Shown: positions 14,596 through 26,191, counted from the first letter of the stretch. The stretch: 64,000 nt of DNA from Paenibacillus amylolyticus (GCF_029689945.1 NZ_CP121451.1:2604001-2668000), one strand, 5' to 3'. Translations and numbers: made by a program. The notes: generated by a model from the sequence alone, not told the origin.

Positions 14596-14672
14596 GCGCC
14601 CTTAGCTCAGCTGGATAGAGCGTTTGACTACGAATCAAAAGGCCGGGAGTTCGAATCTCTCAGGGCGCGCCA
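14596..14672 (+). tRNA. tRNA-Arg (ACG)
   Basis: Acceptor GCGCCCT/AGGGCGC, anticodon ACG in CTACGAA (inosine-modified form expected), T-arm GGAGTTCGAATCTCT, encoded CCA. Confidence 0.95.
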
Positions 14673-14689
14673 TTTAAATTTCATACTTT

Positions 14690-14768
14690 GCCGGCGTGGC
14701 GGAATGGCAGACGCGCTCGACTCAAAATCGAGTGGGAAACCGTGGAGGTTCGAGTCCTCTCGCCGGTA
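14690..14768 (+). tRNA. tRNA-Leu (CAA)
   Basis: Acceptor GCCGGCG/CGCCGGT, anticodon loop CTCAAAA giving CAA, an extended variable arm (TGGGAAACCG) as expected for leucine tRNAs, T-arm GGAGGTTCGAGTCCTCT. CCA is not encoded. Confidence 0.93.
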
Positions 14769-14775
14769 TATATAA

Positions 14776-14849
14776 CGGGATGTAGCTCAGCTTGGTAGAG
14801 CACCTGGTTTGGGACCAGGGGGTCGCATGTTCAAATCGTGTCATCCCGA
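14776..14849 (+). tRNA. tRNA-Pro (TGG)
   Basis: Acceptor CGGGATG/CATCCCG with the proline-specific C1-G72 pair, anticodon TGG in TTTGGGA, T-arm CATGTTCAAATCGTG. CCA is not encoded. Last tRNA of the cluster. Confidence 0.93.
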
Positions 14850-14854
14850 TCTCG

Positions 14855-14890
14855 AAAAAGTACTATCTAATTATGGATAGTGCTTTTTTA
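14855..14890 (+). terminator. Terminator of the rRNA-tRNA operon
   Basis: AGTACTATC pairs with GGATAGTGCT across a short loop, followed by six T. It closes the rrn-tRNA transcript just after tRNA-Pro. Confidence 0.9.
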
Positions 14891-15090
14891 TGTTTATTTT
14901 TATTAGGTTACGATATCACAAGTGTAATAGGATCAGGATATGTGCTTAACATAACTTTCGATATGCTTACAGCGCTTAGCCCACTTTCCCTTGCAACATG
15001 AAGTGCGGGTTCCTCTTCAGGCGACAAATTTTGCATAAACCCTTGTTCTTTAGGTCACAATAGGTTTAAAAAGTGATAGAAGGGGTTCAT

Positions 15091-15783
15091 GTGAACACGT
15101 TTAACATGAGAAAACAATTGAAGAGACGCTGGCGACGGTGGAAACGAACGTTATGGATGACGGCGGCTTTGCTTGCAGTTACCATTTTGGCTTACAGTGG
15201 GCTATCTATTTCATCGGCGATTGAGCGTTTGCTGACAACGGATTTTAGTGAGGCAAGCAGTGTGATGGGACCTGTCACGCAGGAAACCAGATCTGAACAG
15301 GAGATTCAGGCGTTAGTAGAGCAGCTTGATTCTAATCCGGATCATTTAACAAGTGTGGTTCTGGAAACACAGTACATCTGCGGAGTTGAGACAGAGCAGC
15401 TAGGCAAGATGGCTAGACCGCAGTTGAAAATGCTGCTGACTCAACATCCGGAATGGGATGCTACCGTTGGAACATCAAATGAATTGCATTTAAAGCAACG
15501 TGTAGATGACCTTTCACCACTTTGTAAACAGCAGGCTTATATAAGTATAGATGCTGTAGGGAACCTTAATTTATATGAGGGTAAGCCAGCAGAAGAGAAG
15601 GTCATTCGTACGTTCTTCCAGTTGGATGTGGGGACGCTAGAGAGTTCTTTACCCGAAGGAGTGCTGGAACAATTGCAGCAGGGGATTCGGATTCAGGACA
15701 AGGATGAGTATGACAGTGTAATCTCTACGTTCAGTGACTATGCCGTGGATGAAGATCATCATTTAATCCGCAATGGCGGGTAA
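15091..15783 (+). CDS. bofC: BofC-like intercompartmental signalling protein
   Basis: In Bacillus, BofC is a forespore-secreted protein that restrains the SpoIVB protease and so delays sigma-K activation. This 230-residue protein has a basic N-terminus, one hydrophobic membrane or signal segment (about residues 22-44, TLWMTAALLAVTILAYSGLS), and a C-terminal half matching the BofC C-terminal domain (GNLNLYEGKPAEEKVIRTFF, then a QGIRIQDKDEYDSVISTF stretch). The location directly upstream of the ruv genes is the same as in Bacillus. The N-terminal domain is diverged. I chose GTG 15091, which follows AAGGGG; a GTG at 15073 is in frame without a ribosome site. Confidence 0.8.
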   Translation: MNTFNMRKQLKRRWRRWKRTLWMTAALLAVTILAYSGLSISSAIERLLTTDFSEASSVMGPVTQETRSEQEIQALVEQLDSNPDHLTSVVLETQYICGVETEQLGKMARPQLKMLLTQHPEWDATVGTSNELHLKQRVDDLSPLCKQQAYISIDAVGNLNLYEGKPAEEKVIRTFFQLDVGTLESSLPEGVLEQLQQGIRIQDKDEYDSVISTFSDYAVDEDHHLIRNGG

Positions 15784-16089
15784 TCCCATCGTCCAACGGA
15801 AGTACTAAGACGCTGAAGTATTATAAGATGGTGGATTACAACAGTAAATTTGGGTGATTTACGAAACCAAGCGATAAAATCCAACATACGTGAAATGTGG
15901 TGAAGGACATCGAAGAGATGTCCTTTTTGTCGTTTGAACGAAAAAGCATGAAAATACGAATAAACATGAAAAGAAGCACGAATAAAGACGAGTAATGGGT
16001 TAGACAAAGTTTTTCCTGCCGCTGGGTCTATCTTTTGTTATAATGAAATGAACGATACATATGTTCGCTTTTGTGAGGGAGAGATGGTT
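15784..16089 (+). other. Intergenic region bofC-ruvC
   Basis: About 300 bases without a gene. It contains the terminator at 15903-15929 and, closer to ruvC, a TATAAT at 16039-16044 that may serve as -10 for the ruv genes, without a convincing -35. Confidence 0.5.
15903..15929 (+). terminator. Rho-independent terminator after bofC
   Basis: GGACATC (15905-15911) pairs with GATGTCC (15917-15923) around GAAGA, followed by five T. Confidence 0.85.
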
Positions 16090-16593
16090 TTGCGTTTTTT
16101 AGGAATTGACCCGGGGATTGCAATTGTTGGTTTTGGATTTGTGGATAAAATCGGCAGTAAGGTGGTACCCGTACAATATGGATGTATTCAGACGGAAGCT
16201 CATACCCCTGAAGAGGAACGTTTGCTTCATGTATATGAAGGTATGGTGCAATTAATTGATAAATACAAACCGGACGCAGTAGCGCTGGAGAAACTTTTTT
16301 TCAATCGGAACGTTACAACAGCAATGTCTGTCAGTCAGGCGAGAGGAGTCATGGTGCTCGCTGCTGCGCAGAAGGGTCTGCCTATTGCAGAGTATACGCC
16401 AATGCAGATCAAGCAGGCTGTTGTTGGGTACGGTAAGGCAGAGAAGAAGCAAGTACAGGAGATGGTCAAAATGTTCTTGCGCCTTCAAGCCGTTCCTAAA
16501 CCGGATGACGTAGCTGATGCATTGGCTGTAGCCGTGTGCCACGCGCACTCCTATACATTAAATTCCAAGTTGAATGAGGTATTGCGAAAATGA
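16090..16593 (+). CDS. ruvC: Holliday junction endonuclease RuvC
   Basis: RuvC cuts four-way DNA junctions moved by RuvAB. The sequence shows the four acidic catalytic positions: D in LGIDPGIAIVGFG at the start, E in VALEKLFF, and the D-D pair in KPDDVADALAVAVCH near the end. Length (about 167) is normal. The TTG at 16090 is chosen because GGGAG stands eight bases upstream and the product then begins with the conserved RFLGIDPG; ATG at 16084 would leave only two bases to the ribosome site. The stop overlaps ruvA by four bases. Bacillus subtilis lacks ruvC and uses RecU, so this operon differs from that model. Confidence 0.95.
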   Translation: MRFLGIDPGIAIVGFGFVDKIGSKVVPVQYGCIQTEAHTPEEERLLHVYEGMVQLIDKYKPDAVALEKLFFNRNVTTAMSVSQARGVMVLAAAQKGLPIAEYTPMQIKQAVVGYGKAEKKQVQEMVKMFLRLQAVPKPDDVADALAVAVCHAHSYTLNSKLNEVLRK

Positions 16594-17202
16594 TTGATTT
16601 TCTAAGAGGACAGTTCATTCATGTAGAGAATGATTATATTGTGCTGGATGTTCATGGTGTAGGGTATCGCGTATTCTGTCCGAATCCATTTGCATTTGCG
16701 AAGCAGGAAGGCGAAATCACGGTGTACACTCACCATCATGTGCGTGAAGATGCGATGTTGCTGTTTGGATTTGTAACACGGGATGAGCAGCGTCTGTTCC
16801 GTAAACTGATTGAAGTATCCGGTATTGGTCCCAAAGTGGCGCTGGGCATACTCGCCGGAGGTACACCGGAACATGTGGTTACAGCGATTTACCAAGAGAA
16901 TTTAACGTTCTTGACCAAATTGCCGGGCATCGGCAAGAAGACTGCACAACGGATGATTCTGGATCTCAAGGATAAGCTGGATAGTTTTGGCGCGGTCGTA
17001 TGCAACAGGTCTGTTTGCTCCTCCATCGGAAGAGTCGGGAAGTGGTTCAGCCTGGGATGAGGCACGTGAAGGTCTCAAGGCACTTGGGTATACTGACAGT
17101 GAGCTTGACAAAGTATGGCTCAAATTGAAAAAGGATGTTACTACAGCGGATTCTGTTGATGTGCTGATGAAAAAGGCGCTGCAAATGCTGTTTACGGGAT
17201 AA
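16590..17202 (+). CDS. ruvA: Holliday junction helicase subunit RuvA (frameshift)
   Basis: RuvA binds the four-way junction and loads the RuvB motor. The N-terminal OB domain (MIDFLRGQFIHVENDYIVLD) and the two helix-hairpin-helix motifs (IEVSGIGPKVALGIL and LTKLPGIGKKTAQRMIL) are intact. The frame breaks near 17000: the first frame ends at 17060, while the C-terminal RuvB-contacting domain (DEAREGLKALGYTDSELDKV) lies in the +1 frame and ends at 17202. One extra base, or two lost bases, explains it; the break falls in the variable linker. Restored length is about 203 residues, as expected. Confidence 0.92.
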
Positions 17203-17252
17203 TAAAAATTTGCATATTATAATATAGCTGTAGCCTGCAAAAAAAGGTAGGG

Positions 17253-18269
17253 ATGAACATGGATGATCGGATTATATCCGCGAACCTGATGATGGAGGAC
17301 CAAAATGTTGAGTTGAGTCTTCGTCCCCGGTACTTGAATGAATATATCGGACAGAATCAGGTGAAGGAAAATTTAAAAATATATATTGAAGCTGCCAAAT
17401 TCCGTAATGAGGCATTGGATCACGTTTTGTTATATGGCCCACCTGGACTGGGGAAAACAACACTTGCCAATATTATTGCGAATGAATTGGGCGTTAATTT
17501 ACGAACTACGTCAGGCCCGGCCATTGAACGCCCGGGTGATCTTGCAGCGTTGTTGACCAATCTGCAGGAAGGTGATGTGCTGTTTATTGATGAGATTCAT
17601 CGTTTGCATCGTACAGTTGAAGAAGTCATGTACCCTGCTATGGAAGATTCGGCACTAGATATCATGATTGGTAAAGGTCCAAGTGCTCGGTCTGTTCGGC
17701 TGGATCTGCCGCCATTCACTCTGATTGGGGCTACAACACGTGCTGGCTTGCTGTCTGCGCCACTTCGAGACCGGTTTGGTGTGATCAGTCGCTTGGAATT
17801 CTATACGGTTGATGAGCTGGCTTATATCGTCTCACGCTCTACCGAAATTTTGGGTGTGGAGATTGTGGGAGATGCTGCGGAAGAGATTGCATTGCGCTCG
17901 CGTGGGACACCGAGGATTGCGAACCGTTTGTTAAAACGAGTACGCGACTTTGCACAGGTGCGTGGTGATGGGATAATTACGCAGACACTGGCGGAAGAAG
18001 CATTGCAACGTCTCCAGATTGATCCACGTGGCTTGGATGAGATTGATCATAAGATGCTCAAATCGATGATCAACAGTTTCCGCGGAGGACCGGTAGGTTT
18101 GGATACCATTGCTGCTACAATCGGTGAAGAAAGTCAGACGATCGAGGATGTCTATGAACCCTATCTCCTTCAAATTGGTATGATTCAGCGTACACCAAGA
18201 GGGAGGATCGTAACAGATCTTGCCTATCATCACTTAGGTCTGCCTGTTCCACCAAGGGACGGGAAATGA
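17253..18269 (+). CDS. ruvB: Holliday junction branch migration ATPase RuvB
   Basis: This AAA+ motor drives branch migration together with RuvA. Walker [12 protein letters not shown], Walker B FIDEIHRL, the GATTRAG sensor-1 region and the C-terminal winged-helix domain ([20 protein letters not shown]) are all seen in 338 residues. The ATG has GGTAGGGA upstream. It is the last of ruvC-ruvA-ruvB, 50 bases after ruvA. Confidence 0.98.
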   Translation: MNMDDRIISANLMMEDQNVELSLRPRYLNEYIGQNQVKENLKIYIEAAKFRNEALDHVLLYGPPGLGKTTLANIIANELGVNLRTTSGPAIERPGDLAALLTNLQEGDVLFIDEIHRLHRTVEEVMYPAMEDSALDIMIGKGPSARSVRLDLPPFTLIGATTRAGLLSAPLRDRFGVISRLEFYTVDELAYIVSRSTEILGVEIVGDAAEEIALRSRGTPRIANRLLKRVRDFAQVRGDGIITQTLAEEALQRLQIDPRGLDEIDHKMLKSMINSFRGGPVGLDTIAATIGEESQTIEDVYEPYLLQIGMIQRTPRGRIVTDLAYHHLGLPVPPRDGK

Positions 18270-18387
18270 GTGAGCATGGGTGAACGTTCATGGTGTAAGT
18301 CCACGATTTGAACGTTTACCAATTGAAGGTTCACCATAAACATTGAAATATTACGTGTCTTAATCCTATATAAAGTGAAGGAAATGC

Positions 18388-20490
18388 ATGGAGAGGAGTC
18401 TGAATGTGGGAAAAGCAATACGAACGAAGAAGTGGAGTCGTCGATTGAAGGTACTGGCGGCAGCTCTTTTGACAGTGGGTTGTCTGCAAGTGCCTGCGTA
18501 TGCAGCAGGAAATGATGGACAGACGATCCGGGTAGCCATGTTTGCGAATCTGGGCAGTACGTATAAATCAACTACACCACTTATTACGCTTGAATCGACG
18601 GGACAATGGAGTATCCAATCGGAGAGTGGTGCCAATGTAAGCCTTCCTGCAGGGCAAGTCCGTTTCAGTGCAGATGGATTCAGAGTGAAAGTGATGGAAA
18701 CAGCGGATTTCAAGGCAGCATCTGCAGCAGCAAAATTGTTGCAGGCAACCGCGGATAAGCCGTTGCTGTTTACCGCAACTGTGAATGGAAATGCAATCTA
18801 TCAGCTCTACACAGGCAACTATGCAACGGAGGCACTGGCTGGACAAGCTCTTACACGAGTACAAAAGGTTACATCAGCTCAATTGGCTGGTCAAAAGCCC
18901 GTTGTAACAGGAAGTAAGCGCCTGTCTGCCGGAACCTATGGTTCAATTCAGGAAGCAGAGGCAGTACAAGCCAGTCTTTTATCAACAGGAGTTACTGCCT
19001 ATCCAGTCCTCCAACTGAGCGGGGGAAGTCAAGCCTATGCGGTATGGGTGGGTGAGGCTTCAACGGATGCAGAATTGTCCACATTGAAGAAAAGTGTGGA
19101 AGCCAAAGCTCCGGGAGTAAGCCTTACCCCTGTCAACAATGGTGCTGGGCTCATCATTCGCCAAGATGCCGGATTAAGTACGGATACACTCAAAACAGCT
19201 CCGCATTACACGATTGCAGGTACTGAAGCCAAAGCGTTGGTACAAGGAAATGGCAATGGGATCAAAGTAGTGGAGCGTTCGCAGCGGACGTATCGTGGAG
19301 ACATGGAAATCAGCATCGTTAGCGGTGATCTGGCTTTGGTCAATGTCGTTCCACTTGAGCAATACCTGTACTCTGTCGTAGGTGCAGAGGTATATTCCTC
19401 CTGGCCTGCTGAGGCTCTGAAAGTTCAAGCCGTAGCTGCTCGATCCTATGCGCTTCAACAAGGGGATCGTTTCAAAATTGCCAATGTCGTCGATACGACA
19501 CTCAGCCAAGCCTATAACGGGATTGGTTCGGAAAACGATAAAGTAACCAGTGCAGTGGATGCAACGGCTGGAGAAGTGGTCAAGAGCGGTGGTAAAATCA
19601 TCGAAGCTGTATTCTCCTCCAATGCGGGCGGTCAGACGGCTCATCCTTCTGAGGTATGGAACGGCGGAGCAGGTGTGTTCACCAATGTAGATAGCTCTGG
19701 GGATACATCAGCCCAGGCAGGATTACATACGTGGTATCATGTGCTGCTCAGTTCAGGTGTCAGCGGGTACATTCGTGAGGATAACATCAAAGAATTAACG
19801 ACCAAGACCAATGCTGGTCTGGCAAAAGTGACCGTAACGGCTCAGAATACCAATGTACGTCCCATTCCGTTAATTCAATCTACCGTGGAGCCAGTAGCCA
19901 AAATGAATCCAGGCACCGAAGCTGTTGTACTGGCAAAAGTGGCTCAATCCAATGACTATGCCTGGGTGAGAGGACCTTTCACGTCTGCCCAGTTGGTTAA
20001 ATCCCTTCAGGGTAAAACGACAGCGGCTATTCCTGCTTCAATCTCAACCCTGGAAGTAACCAAGCGTGGACCTTCTGGAAGAGCACTTGAAGTCACTGCC
20101 AACGGACAGGCCATGACGGTGAAATATGCGGATACATACCGCTCTGCGCTCGGTGGATTACCGAGTACTCTATTTGATATTGCAGGGACCGGAAGTTATA
20201 CTGTATTAGGCGTTGACGGCAAAACAGCTAGTAAAACCGGCTCAAATGGTGCCTCTGTTTTGTCTTCTTCTGGCACAGGAACATCATCCGGTAGTGCACT
20301 TGTAGTTATGAGTGGTGATGGTCAAGCGAGGGCGGTAACGCAAGGTCAGACTTACATGTTCATCGGTCAGGGCAATGGTCACGGATTGGGCTTGTCCCAA
20401 TGGGGAGCCAAAGGCATGGCAGATGAAGGGTATGATTACCAGGCAATATTGAAACACTATTATCAAAATGCGACTATTGTTAAGGAATGA
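18388..20490 (+). CDS. Secreted SpoIID/LytB domain protein
   Basis: A 700-residue exported protein with a Sec signal peptide ([20 protein letters not shown], cleavage likely after AYA). The N-terminal 270 residues contain SPOR-like repeats ([20 protein letters not shown] and a second copy ending [10 protein letters not shown]). The SpoIID core follows (about residues 300-430: [28 protein letters not shown]). The conserved final motif [20 protein letters not shown] appears only at residues 660-680, so a region of about 230 residues with an SH3-like stretch ([10 protein letters not shown]) interrupts the family domain. Family members cut glycan strands lacking stem peptides or stimulate amidases. 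ATG 18388 and GTG 18406 both have usable ribosome sites. It sits between ruvB and queA, where Bacillus has no such gene, although spoIID-like genes occur there in related bacteria. Confidence 0.85.
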   Translation: MERSLNVGKAIRTKKWSRRLKVLAAALLTVGCLQVPAYAAGNDGQTIRVAMFANLGSTYKSTTPLITLESTGQWSIQSESGANVSLPAGQVRFSADGFRVKVMETADFKAASAAAKLLQATADKPLLFTATVNGNAIYQLYTGNYATEALAGQALTRVQKVTSAQLAGQKPVVTGSKRLSAGTYGSIQEAEAVQASLLSTGVTAYPVLQLSGGSQAYAVWVGEASTDAELSTLKKSVEAKAPGVSLTPVNNGAGLIIRQDAGLSTDTLKTAPHYTIAGTEAKALVQGNGNGIKVVERSQRTYRGDMEISIVSGDLALVNVVPLEQYLYSVVGAEVYSSWPAEALKVQAVAARSYALQQGDRFKIANVVDTTLSQAYNGIGSENDKVTSAVDATAGEVVKSGGKIIEAVFSSNAGGQTAHPSEVWNGGAGVFTNVDSSGDTSAQAGLHTWYHVLLSSGVSGYIREDNIKELTTKTNAGLAKVTVTAQNTNVRPIPLIQSTVEPVAKMNPGTEAVVLAKVAQSNDYAWVRGPFTSAQLVKSLQGKTTAAIPASISTLEVTKRGPSGRALEVTANGQAMTVKYADTYRSALGGLPSTLFDIAGTGSYTVLGVDGKTASKTGSNGASVLSSSGTGTSSGSALVVMSGDGQARAVTQGQTYMFIGQGNGHGLGLSQWGAKGMADEGYDYQAILKHYYQNATIVKE

Positions 20491-20497
20491 AACTAAA

Positions 20498-21526
20498 ATG
20501 AATGTGAACTTATATGATTTTGAATTACCAGAGCAATTGATTGCACAGACACCGCTGCTTGATCGCACGGCATCCCGGTTGCTTACTTTGAACAAAGATA
20601 GTGGTGAGATCAATCATCAAACGTTTCCTAATATTATCGATTTTCTGGAGCCTGGCGACACATTGATTCTGAATGATACACGTGTTCTTCCAGCCCGCCT
20701 GTTCGGTACAAAGGAAGATACCGGAGCAAAAGCAGAAGTGTTATTGCTTAAAAATGTAGAAGGCGACAAGTGGGAAGCACTGGTTAAGCCGGGGAAAAAG
20801 CTGAAAGCCGGTTCGGTGATCGTGTTCGGTGATGAACTGAAGGCAACCATTGAAGAAGAGGGCGAGATGGGGGCACGTACACTTACGTTTTCGTATGATG
20901 GAATCTTCCAGGAGATTCTGGACCGTCTGGGCGAGATGCCGTTGCCACCTTACATCAAAGAGACATTGGATGACCGTGAACGGTATCAGACCGTGTATGC
21001 CAAGCATGAAGGATCGGCGGCTGCACCCACAGCGGGATTACATTTTACAGATGAATTGTTGGATCAGATTCGTGCGAAGGGTGTTAACGTCGCTTTCATT
21101 ACGCTTCACGTCGGATTGGGAACGTTCAGACCGATGTCGGTCGACGTGGTAGAAGATCATGTCATGCATGAGGAGTATTACTCCTTGTCACAAGAAACGG
21201 CAGATCTCATTAACCAGACCAAGGAGAATGGACACCGTGTGTTTGCAGTTGGGACAACGAGCTGCCGGACGTTGGAAACGGTAGGAAGCAAATTCGAGAA
21301 TGGATTACTGCAAGCGAGCAGCGGATGGACCAGCATTTTCATCTATCCAGGTTATTCCTTCAAAGTGATTGATGGGATGCTTACGAATTTTCATCTCCCG
21401 AAATCCACGTTGGTTATGTTGGTTAGTGCACTTGCAGGCAGGGAACATATTATGCAGGCATATAAGGAAGCCATCCAAGAGCAATATCGGTTCTTCAGCT
21501 TCGGCGATGCCATGTTGATATATTAG
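20498..21526 (+). CDS. queA: S-adenosylmethionine:tRNA ribosyltransferase-isomerase
   Basis: QueA transfers the ribosyl part of AdoMet to preQ1-modified tRNA, making epoxyqueuosine. The protein (342 residues) starts [19 protein letters not shown] and has the family segments [33 protein letters not shown] and [14 protein letters not shown]. The ATG at 20498 is chosen over the upstream TTG/ATG positions because homologues begin there and AAGGA precedes it. tgt follows directly, so the two queuosine steps are adjacent as in Bacillus. Confidence 0.97.
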   Translation: MNVNLYDFELPEQLIAQTPLLDRTASRLLTLNKDSGEINHQTFPNIIDFLEPGDTLILNDTRVLPARLFGTKEDTGAKAEVLLLKNVEGDKWEALVKPGKKLKAGSVIVFGDELKATIEEEGEMGARTLTFSYDGIFQEILDRLGEMPLPPYIKETLDDRERYQTVYAKHEGSAAAPTAGLHFTDELLDQIRAKGVNVAFITLHVGLGTFRPMSVDVVEDHVMHEEYYSLSQETADLINQTKENGHRVFAVGTTSCRTLETVGSKFENGLLQASSGWTSIFIYPGYSFKVIDGMLTNFHLPKSTLVMLVSALAGREHIMQAYKEAIQEQYRFFSFGDAMLIY

Positions 21527-21569
21527 TATAACGGAATAACGATTAACTTTTAGAGGATGATTAAAACCA

Positions 21570-22705
<1,136 letters not shown>

Positions 22706-22771
22706 TCGAGTTGTTGAGGAACCGGCGTAACAAGCAATATCTGTATGTATAGTCGATAAGGGGGAGTTTGA

Positions 22772-23086
22772 ATGTTTCAGGGAATGACTCTAGCAGGAGC
22801 ACAAGCGGGCGGAGGCATTGTATCTTTGATTGTACCTTTGGTACTCATGGTTGCGATCTTCTACTTCTTGACGATTCGTCCACAGAACAAAAAGCAAAAG
22901 CAACGGAATTCCATGCTGAGCCAATTGAAAAAGGGCGATAAAATTGTAACGATTGGTGGCCTTCACGGTACGATCGCTGAGATTACGGATGATGTGGTTG
23001 TATTGCGTGTAAACGATGTAACTAAATTGACGTTTGATCGTAATGCAATCAGCACGGCTGTATCTCGTGACACGGCTGTTGAATAG
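22772..23086 (+). CDS. yajC: Preprotein translocase accessory subunit YajC
   Basis: A 104-residue single-span membrane protein that associates with SecDF. The hydrophobic helix (VSLIVPLVLMVAIFYFLTIR) is followed by the hallmark RPQNKKQKQR and the KKGDKIVTIGGLHGTI segment. A good AGGGGGAG precedes the ATG. The queA-tgt-yajC order is widely conserved. Confidence 0.96.
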   Translation: MFQGMTLAGAQAGGGIVSLIVPLVLMVAIFYFLTIRPQNKKQKQRNSMLSQLKKGDKIVTIGGLHGTIAEITDDVVVLRVNDVTKLTFDRNAISTAVSRDTAVE

Positions 23087-23135
23087 GTACTGTAACATAA
23101 AATAACAAGGGAGCGTTTGTGGCGTATTCCCTGGC

Positions 23136-23175
23136 AGAGAACCGGATCTCCCTGGAGACCCGGTTCTCTCTTTGT
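23136..23175 (+). terminator. Terminator after yajC
   Basis: AGAGAACCGG (23136-23145) pairs with CCGGTTCTCT (23160-23169) followed by a T-rich tail. It ends the ruv-queA-tgt-yajC unit and lies before the convergent gene at 23208. Confidence 0.85.
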
Positions 23176-23207
23176 TTTATGAGGGAAGGTCGATGTTCTT
23201 CACCAAG

Positions 23208-23600
23208 TCAGGAACGGTGGGTATTCACGCCGAACATGCCACCGAGAGCCGAAATGAAGAAAGCGCTAAGCAGTTGTAAACTATCTTTCCAATTAAACGA
23301 GGCATCCAGCGCAAGAAATCCAATCAATAACACGAGGAGCCCATATACAATGCCGGTAATCCCTCCGTAGTACCACCCTTTTTCTCCAGAACGTTTGCCT
23401 GCGACAAAACCACCAACCAATAACGACAACCCATGAACAACATAGGTATACAACGAGAGGTCCTGTTCGCGCATTCCACTCATCCAGAGAAAAAGGGAGA
23501 GAATCAATGCTCCGATAAACATCCATACAAAAGCCTGACAGAGGCCTGACAGAATCGGATTGGACACTCGAAACGAAACCAAGCGGCGGATCAATTGCAT
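23208..23600 (-). CDS. Small four-helix membrane protein (TIGR04086/YrzE type)
   Basis: A 130-residue integral membrane protein with four predicted helices (about 14-36, 46-66, 74-96, 103-124) and a glycine-rich GGFVAGKRSGEKGWYYGG loop between helices 2 and 3, which is the family signature. Its function is not known. The start is placed at 23600, where AAGGGGG precedes ATG; an in-frame ATG at 23648 lacks a ribosome site. Bacillus has yrzE at the same place, after yajC, which supports the family call. Confidence 0.82.
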   Translation of the reverse strand: MQLIRRLVSFRVSNPILSGLCQAFVWMFIGALILSLFLWMSGMREQDLSLYTYVVHGLSLLVGGFVAGKRSGEKGWYYGGITGIVYGLLVLLIGFLALDASFNWKDSLQLLSAFFISALGGMFGVNTHRS

Positions 23601-23781
23601 GAAGCAACCCCCTTGTACAAGTTTGAAGTTAATACAGTGTATGGTCAAGCCTTCGCAGTTATGAACTGATTTCCATTAAATGAACGGTTTATTTCTGCAT
23701 GAGCCTGTAAGGTTCAGGTCAAAATAGGGATTGCACTGCCAGCTAACTGTTAAAAACTCAGTTTCGAAGGAGGCCCCTGTT

Positions 23782-24555
23782 GTGAACTTCCCAGATGTCG
23801 GATCACATATCTTTCGAACCATTCTCATGTACTTTCTGGTGTATTGCGCAATGAGGGTTATGGGTAAACGTGAGATTGGTAAGCTATCCATGTTCGATCT
23901 TGTCGTATCCATTATGCTTGCTGAAATGGGCTCTTTTGTCATTGAAGATGTTGATAAACCGTTATCCCATGGGATTGCCCCCATGCTGACTTTGATTATT
24001 GTGCAGATCGGGATGGCCTTTGTTGGTCTCAAAAGTCGGCGGCTTCGTCTGATGATTGATGGCAAACCTACCGTTTTGATCTCCAAGGGCGTTCTTCACC
24101 GGGATGAGATGCGGAAGCAACGTTACAACCTGGATGATCTATTACAGCAACTCCGTGAACAGAATGTAGACAGTATTGGTGATGTTGATTTTGCTATTTT
24201 GGAGACGACGGGTAAATTGACCGTTTTTCCCAAGGATGAGAATGCTACCAATGACAGCAACTCCAACGATAGCAATACTTCAACCTCTAATTCGGAAAGG
24301 GGCTCTTCCAGTAAATCCAAAGCAGATAAAAATCAGATTGACGGATTGCCAAATATCAAATATGAAGGGTCGCCACTGCCCCTAATCATGGACGGTAAAG
24401 TTCAGGATCAGAATCTGGAGATCATCCAGAAAACGAGATTTTGGCTGAAAAATCAAATTCAACAAAACGGAATTCTGGATTTCAAAGATGTATTTATATG
24501 CTCCATCGATCACAATGGCAAGGTATATGTAAGTCCAAAAGATGATAAAAGATAA
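23782..24555 (+). CDS. DUF421 (YetF/YrbG family) membrane protein
   Basis: The N-terminal 90 residues hold three membrane helices with the family motif MGKREIGKLSMFDLVVSIML, followed by the cytoplasmic DUF421 domain (LMIDGKPTVLISKGVLHRDE, then YNLDDLLQQLREQNV and VDFAILETTGKLTVFPK). The function is unknown; a spore-associated relative is SpoVA-linked YhcN/YetF type proteins. Unusual here is a serine/asparagine-rich insert of about 35 residues (roughly 155-190) that splits the domain before its last part. GAAGGAGG stands before the GTG start. Bacillus has yrbG in this position, between yrzE and spoVB. Confidence 0.85.
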   Translation: MNFPDVGSHIFRTILMYFLVYCAMRVMGKREIGKLSMFDLVVSIMLAEMGSFVIEDVDKPLSHGIAPMLTLIIVQIGMAFVGLKSRRLRLMIDGKPTVLISKGVLHRDEMRKQRYNLDDLLQQLREQNVDSIGDVDFAILETTGKLTVFPKDENATNDSNSNDSNTSTSNSERGSSSKSKADKNQIDGLPNIKYEGSPLPLIMDGKVQDQNLEIIQKTRFWLKNQIQQNGILDFKDVFICSIDHNGKVYVSPKDDKR

Positions 24556-24557
24556 TT

Positions 24558-26191
24558 TCATTTGCCAGACCGGCGCTTGAACCATGAACCAATTAAAGGC
24601 ACACGGGAAAGATCGTGGAAGTCAATCATTTTGGTCCAGCCCATGACGATGAAATACACAATAAGCCCAGCAAGAGGAGCGAGAAGCATCCGGAGCCAGA
24701 ATGGCAGTATCATCGCAGTTTCTTCGTACACGAGTAAGGTCGCTGCTCCCATAATGAACATTCCGGCCCCCGTCTTGACCCAATCCATGATTTTGAAGCG
24801 GAACTGTAGCAAATTACGTACGCTTTGGGCATGTAACAGAGTAACTACAGTAGAATTCACACAGATGGCGATGACGGCACCAAAGATGCCATATTCCGGC
24901 CGGGAAGCGAGCGTTAGAATCAACGTAATTTTGATAACAGCACCGATAAATGTATTCAGCAATGCTTTACCTGGACGGTCAAGAGCTTGTAATGCAGCCT
25001 GAAGAGGAGCTTGGATATAAATGAACAAAGCAAAAGGAGCCATTAGCTTCAGCATGCTTCCAATCGATGCATCATTATACAGAACAAGACACATCGGTTC
25101 GGCAAGCACATACATAAACACAGAAAACGGAGCACCTGTCACGAGTGCCAAACGTAAGGCCTGATGCATTCTTTTGTGAATGAGTGCGCGATCTCCCTGT
25201 GCAGAGGCTTCGGAAAGGGAAGGCACAAGTGAAGTCGCAAGTGATGAAGTCAATGCCCCCGGCAGCAGCAGCAAAGGAATAATCATACCTTGCAGTGCAC
25301 CATATTGAGCTGTAGCGATTCCTTTGGATATGCCTGCAAGAGCCAGACTCTGGGCAGTAACAATGGTTTCGGCCAGATAGGATAGAGAACCAACCAATCG
25401 GCCTGCTGTAACAGGAATCGAGATTGCAAGCAAACGCCGGATTAATCCAGGTTGTGGAGTAGCATTTTCCACCAGAACGGAAGGTGTTGGGTTTGAAGGC
25501 TTGGCTGAAGGGTTGGTTGTGAGATTGGACATGTTCTGTTGCATAACGAGCGGTAATTCTTTCTTCTCCCTGTTATACTTCCACAAAAGTACAAGCATAC
25601 CGCCAAACTCTCCTACCAGTGCTCCCAGCATGGCACCAGCAGCAGCCTGGGCGATACCGTGGGGGAGGAGAAGCCACGCAAACCAGATGACACAAACGAT
25701 GCGAATGATGGTTTCAACAATGGATGAAATAGCAGTAGGCATCATGTTTTGCTTGCCCTGGAAGTACCCTCTGTAGACAGCGGACACGGCGATGATGGCA
25801 ATCATGGGACTCATACTGACGAACGTATGATACACCCGCTCATCCGTGAGCACATACTTGGTAACCCAGGGTGCAAATAGGATGCACAAAAACATGAATA
25901 CCACACCCAGGGTCAACGTAAAGCTTAAGCTTACTTGCAGGATTCGCTGGGGGAATAACGATTGGCGCCAGTGTCAGCTTCGGCTACGAGCTTGGCTACG
26001 GCCAGCGGAATACCACCCGTAATTAATGTCACCAGTACGATAAAAAAGGGATAGCTCAATTGGTAGATGCCAACACCTTCTGCACCGATGACTCGTGGCA
26101 GCGCAATACGCGGGATGAAACCAAGTATTCGATTAATTATGCCTGCCGCGAGCAGGATCATGGCTCCCTGGATAAATGTCTGTTTCTTCAA
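24558..26191 (-). CDS. spoVB: Stage V sporulation protein B, MOP-family flippase (frameshift)
   Basis: SpoVB is a polytopic MOP/MATE-superfamily transporter needed for spore cortex synthesis, a likely lipid II flippase. The N-terminus (KKQTFIQGAMILLAAGIINR, GFIPRIALPRVIGAEGVGIY) reads from a TTG at 26191 preceded by GAGGGG. One base is missing near 25956-25962; the frame then continues as RILQVSLSFTLTLGV to 24558, giving about 544 residues with some 14 membrane segments, normal for the family. A long hydrophilic loop lies near residues 245-275. The gene is convergent with the DUF421 gene and divergent from comN. Confidence 0.93.
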
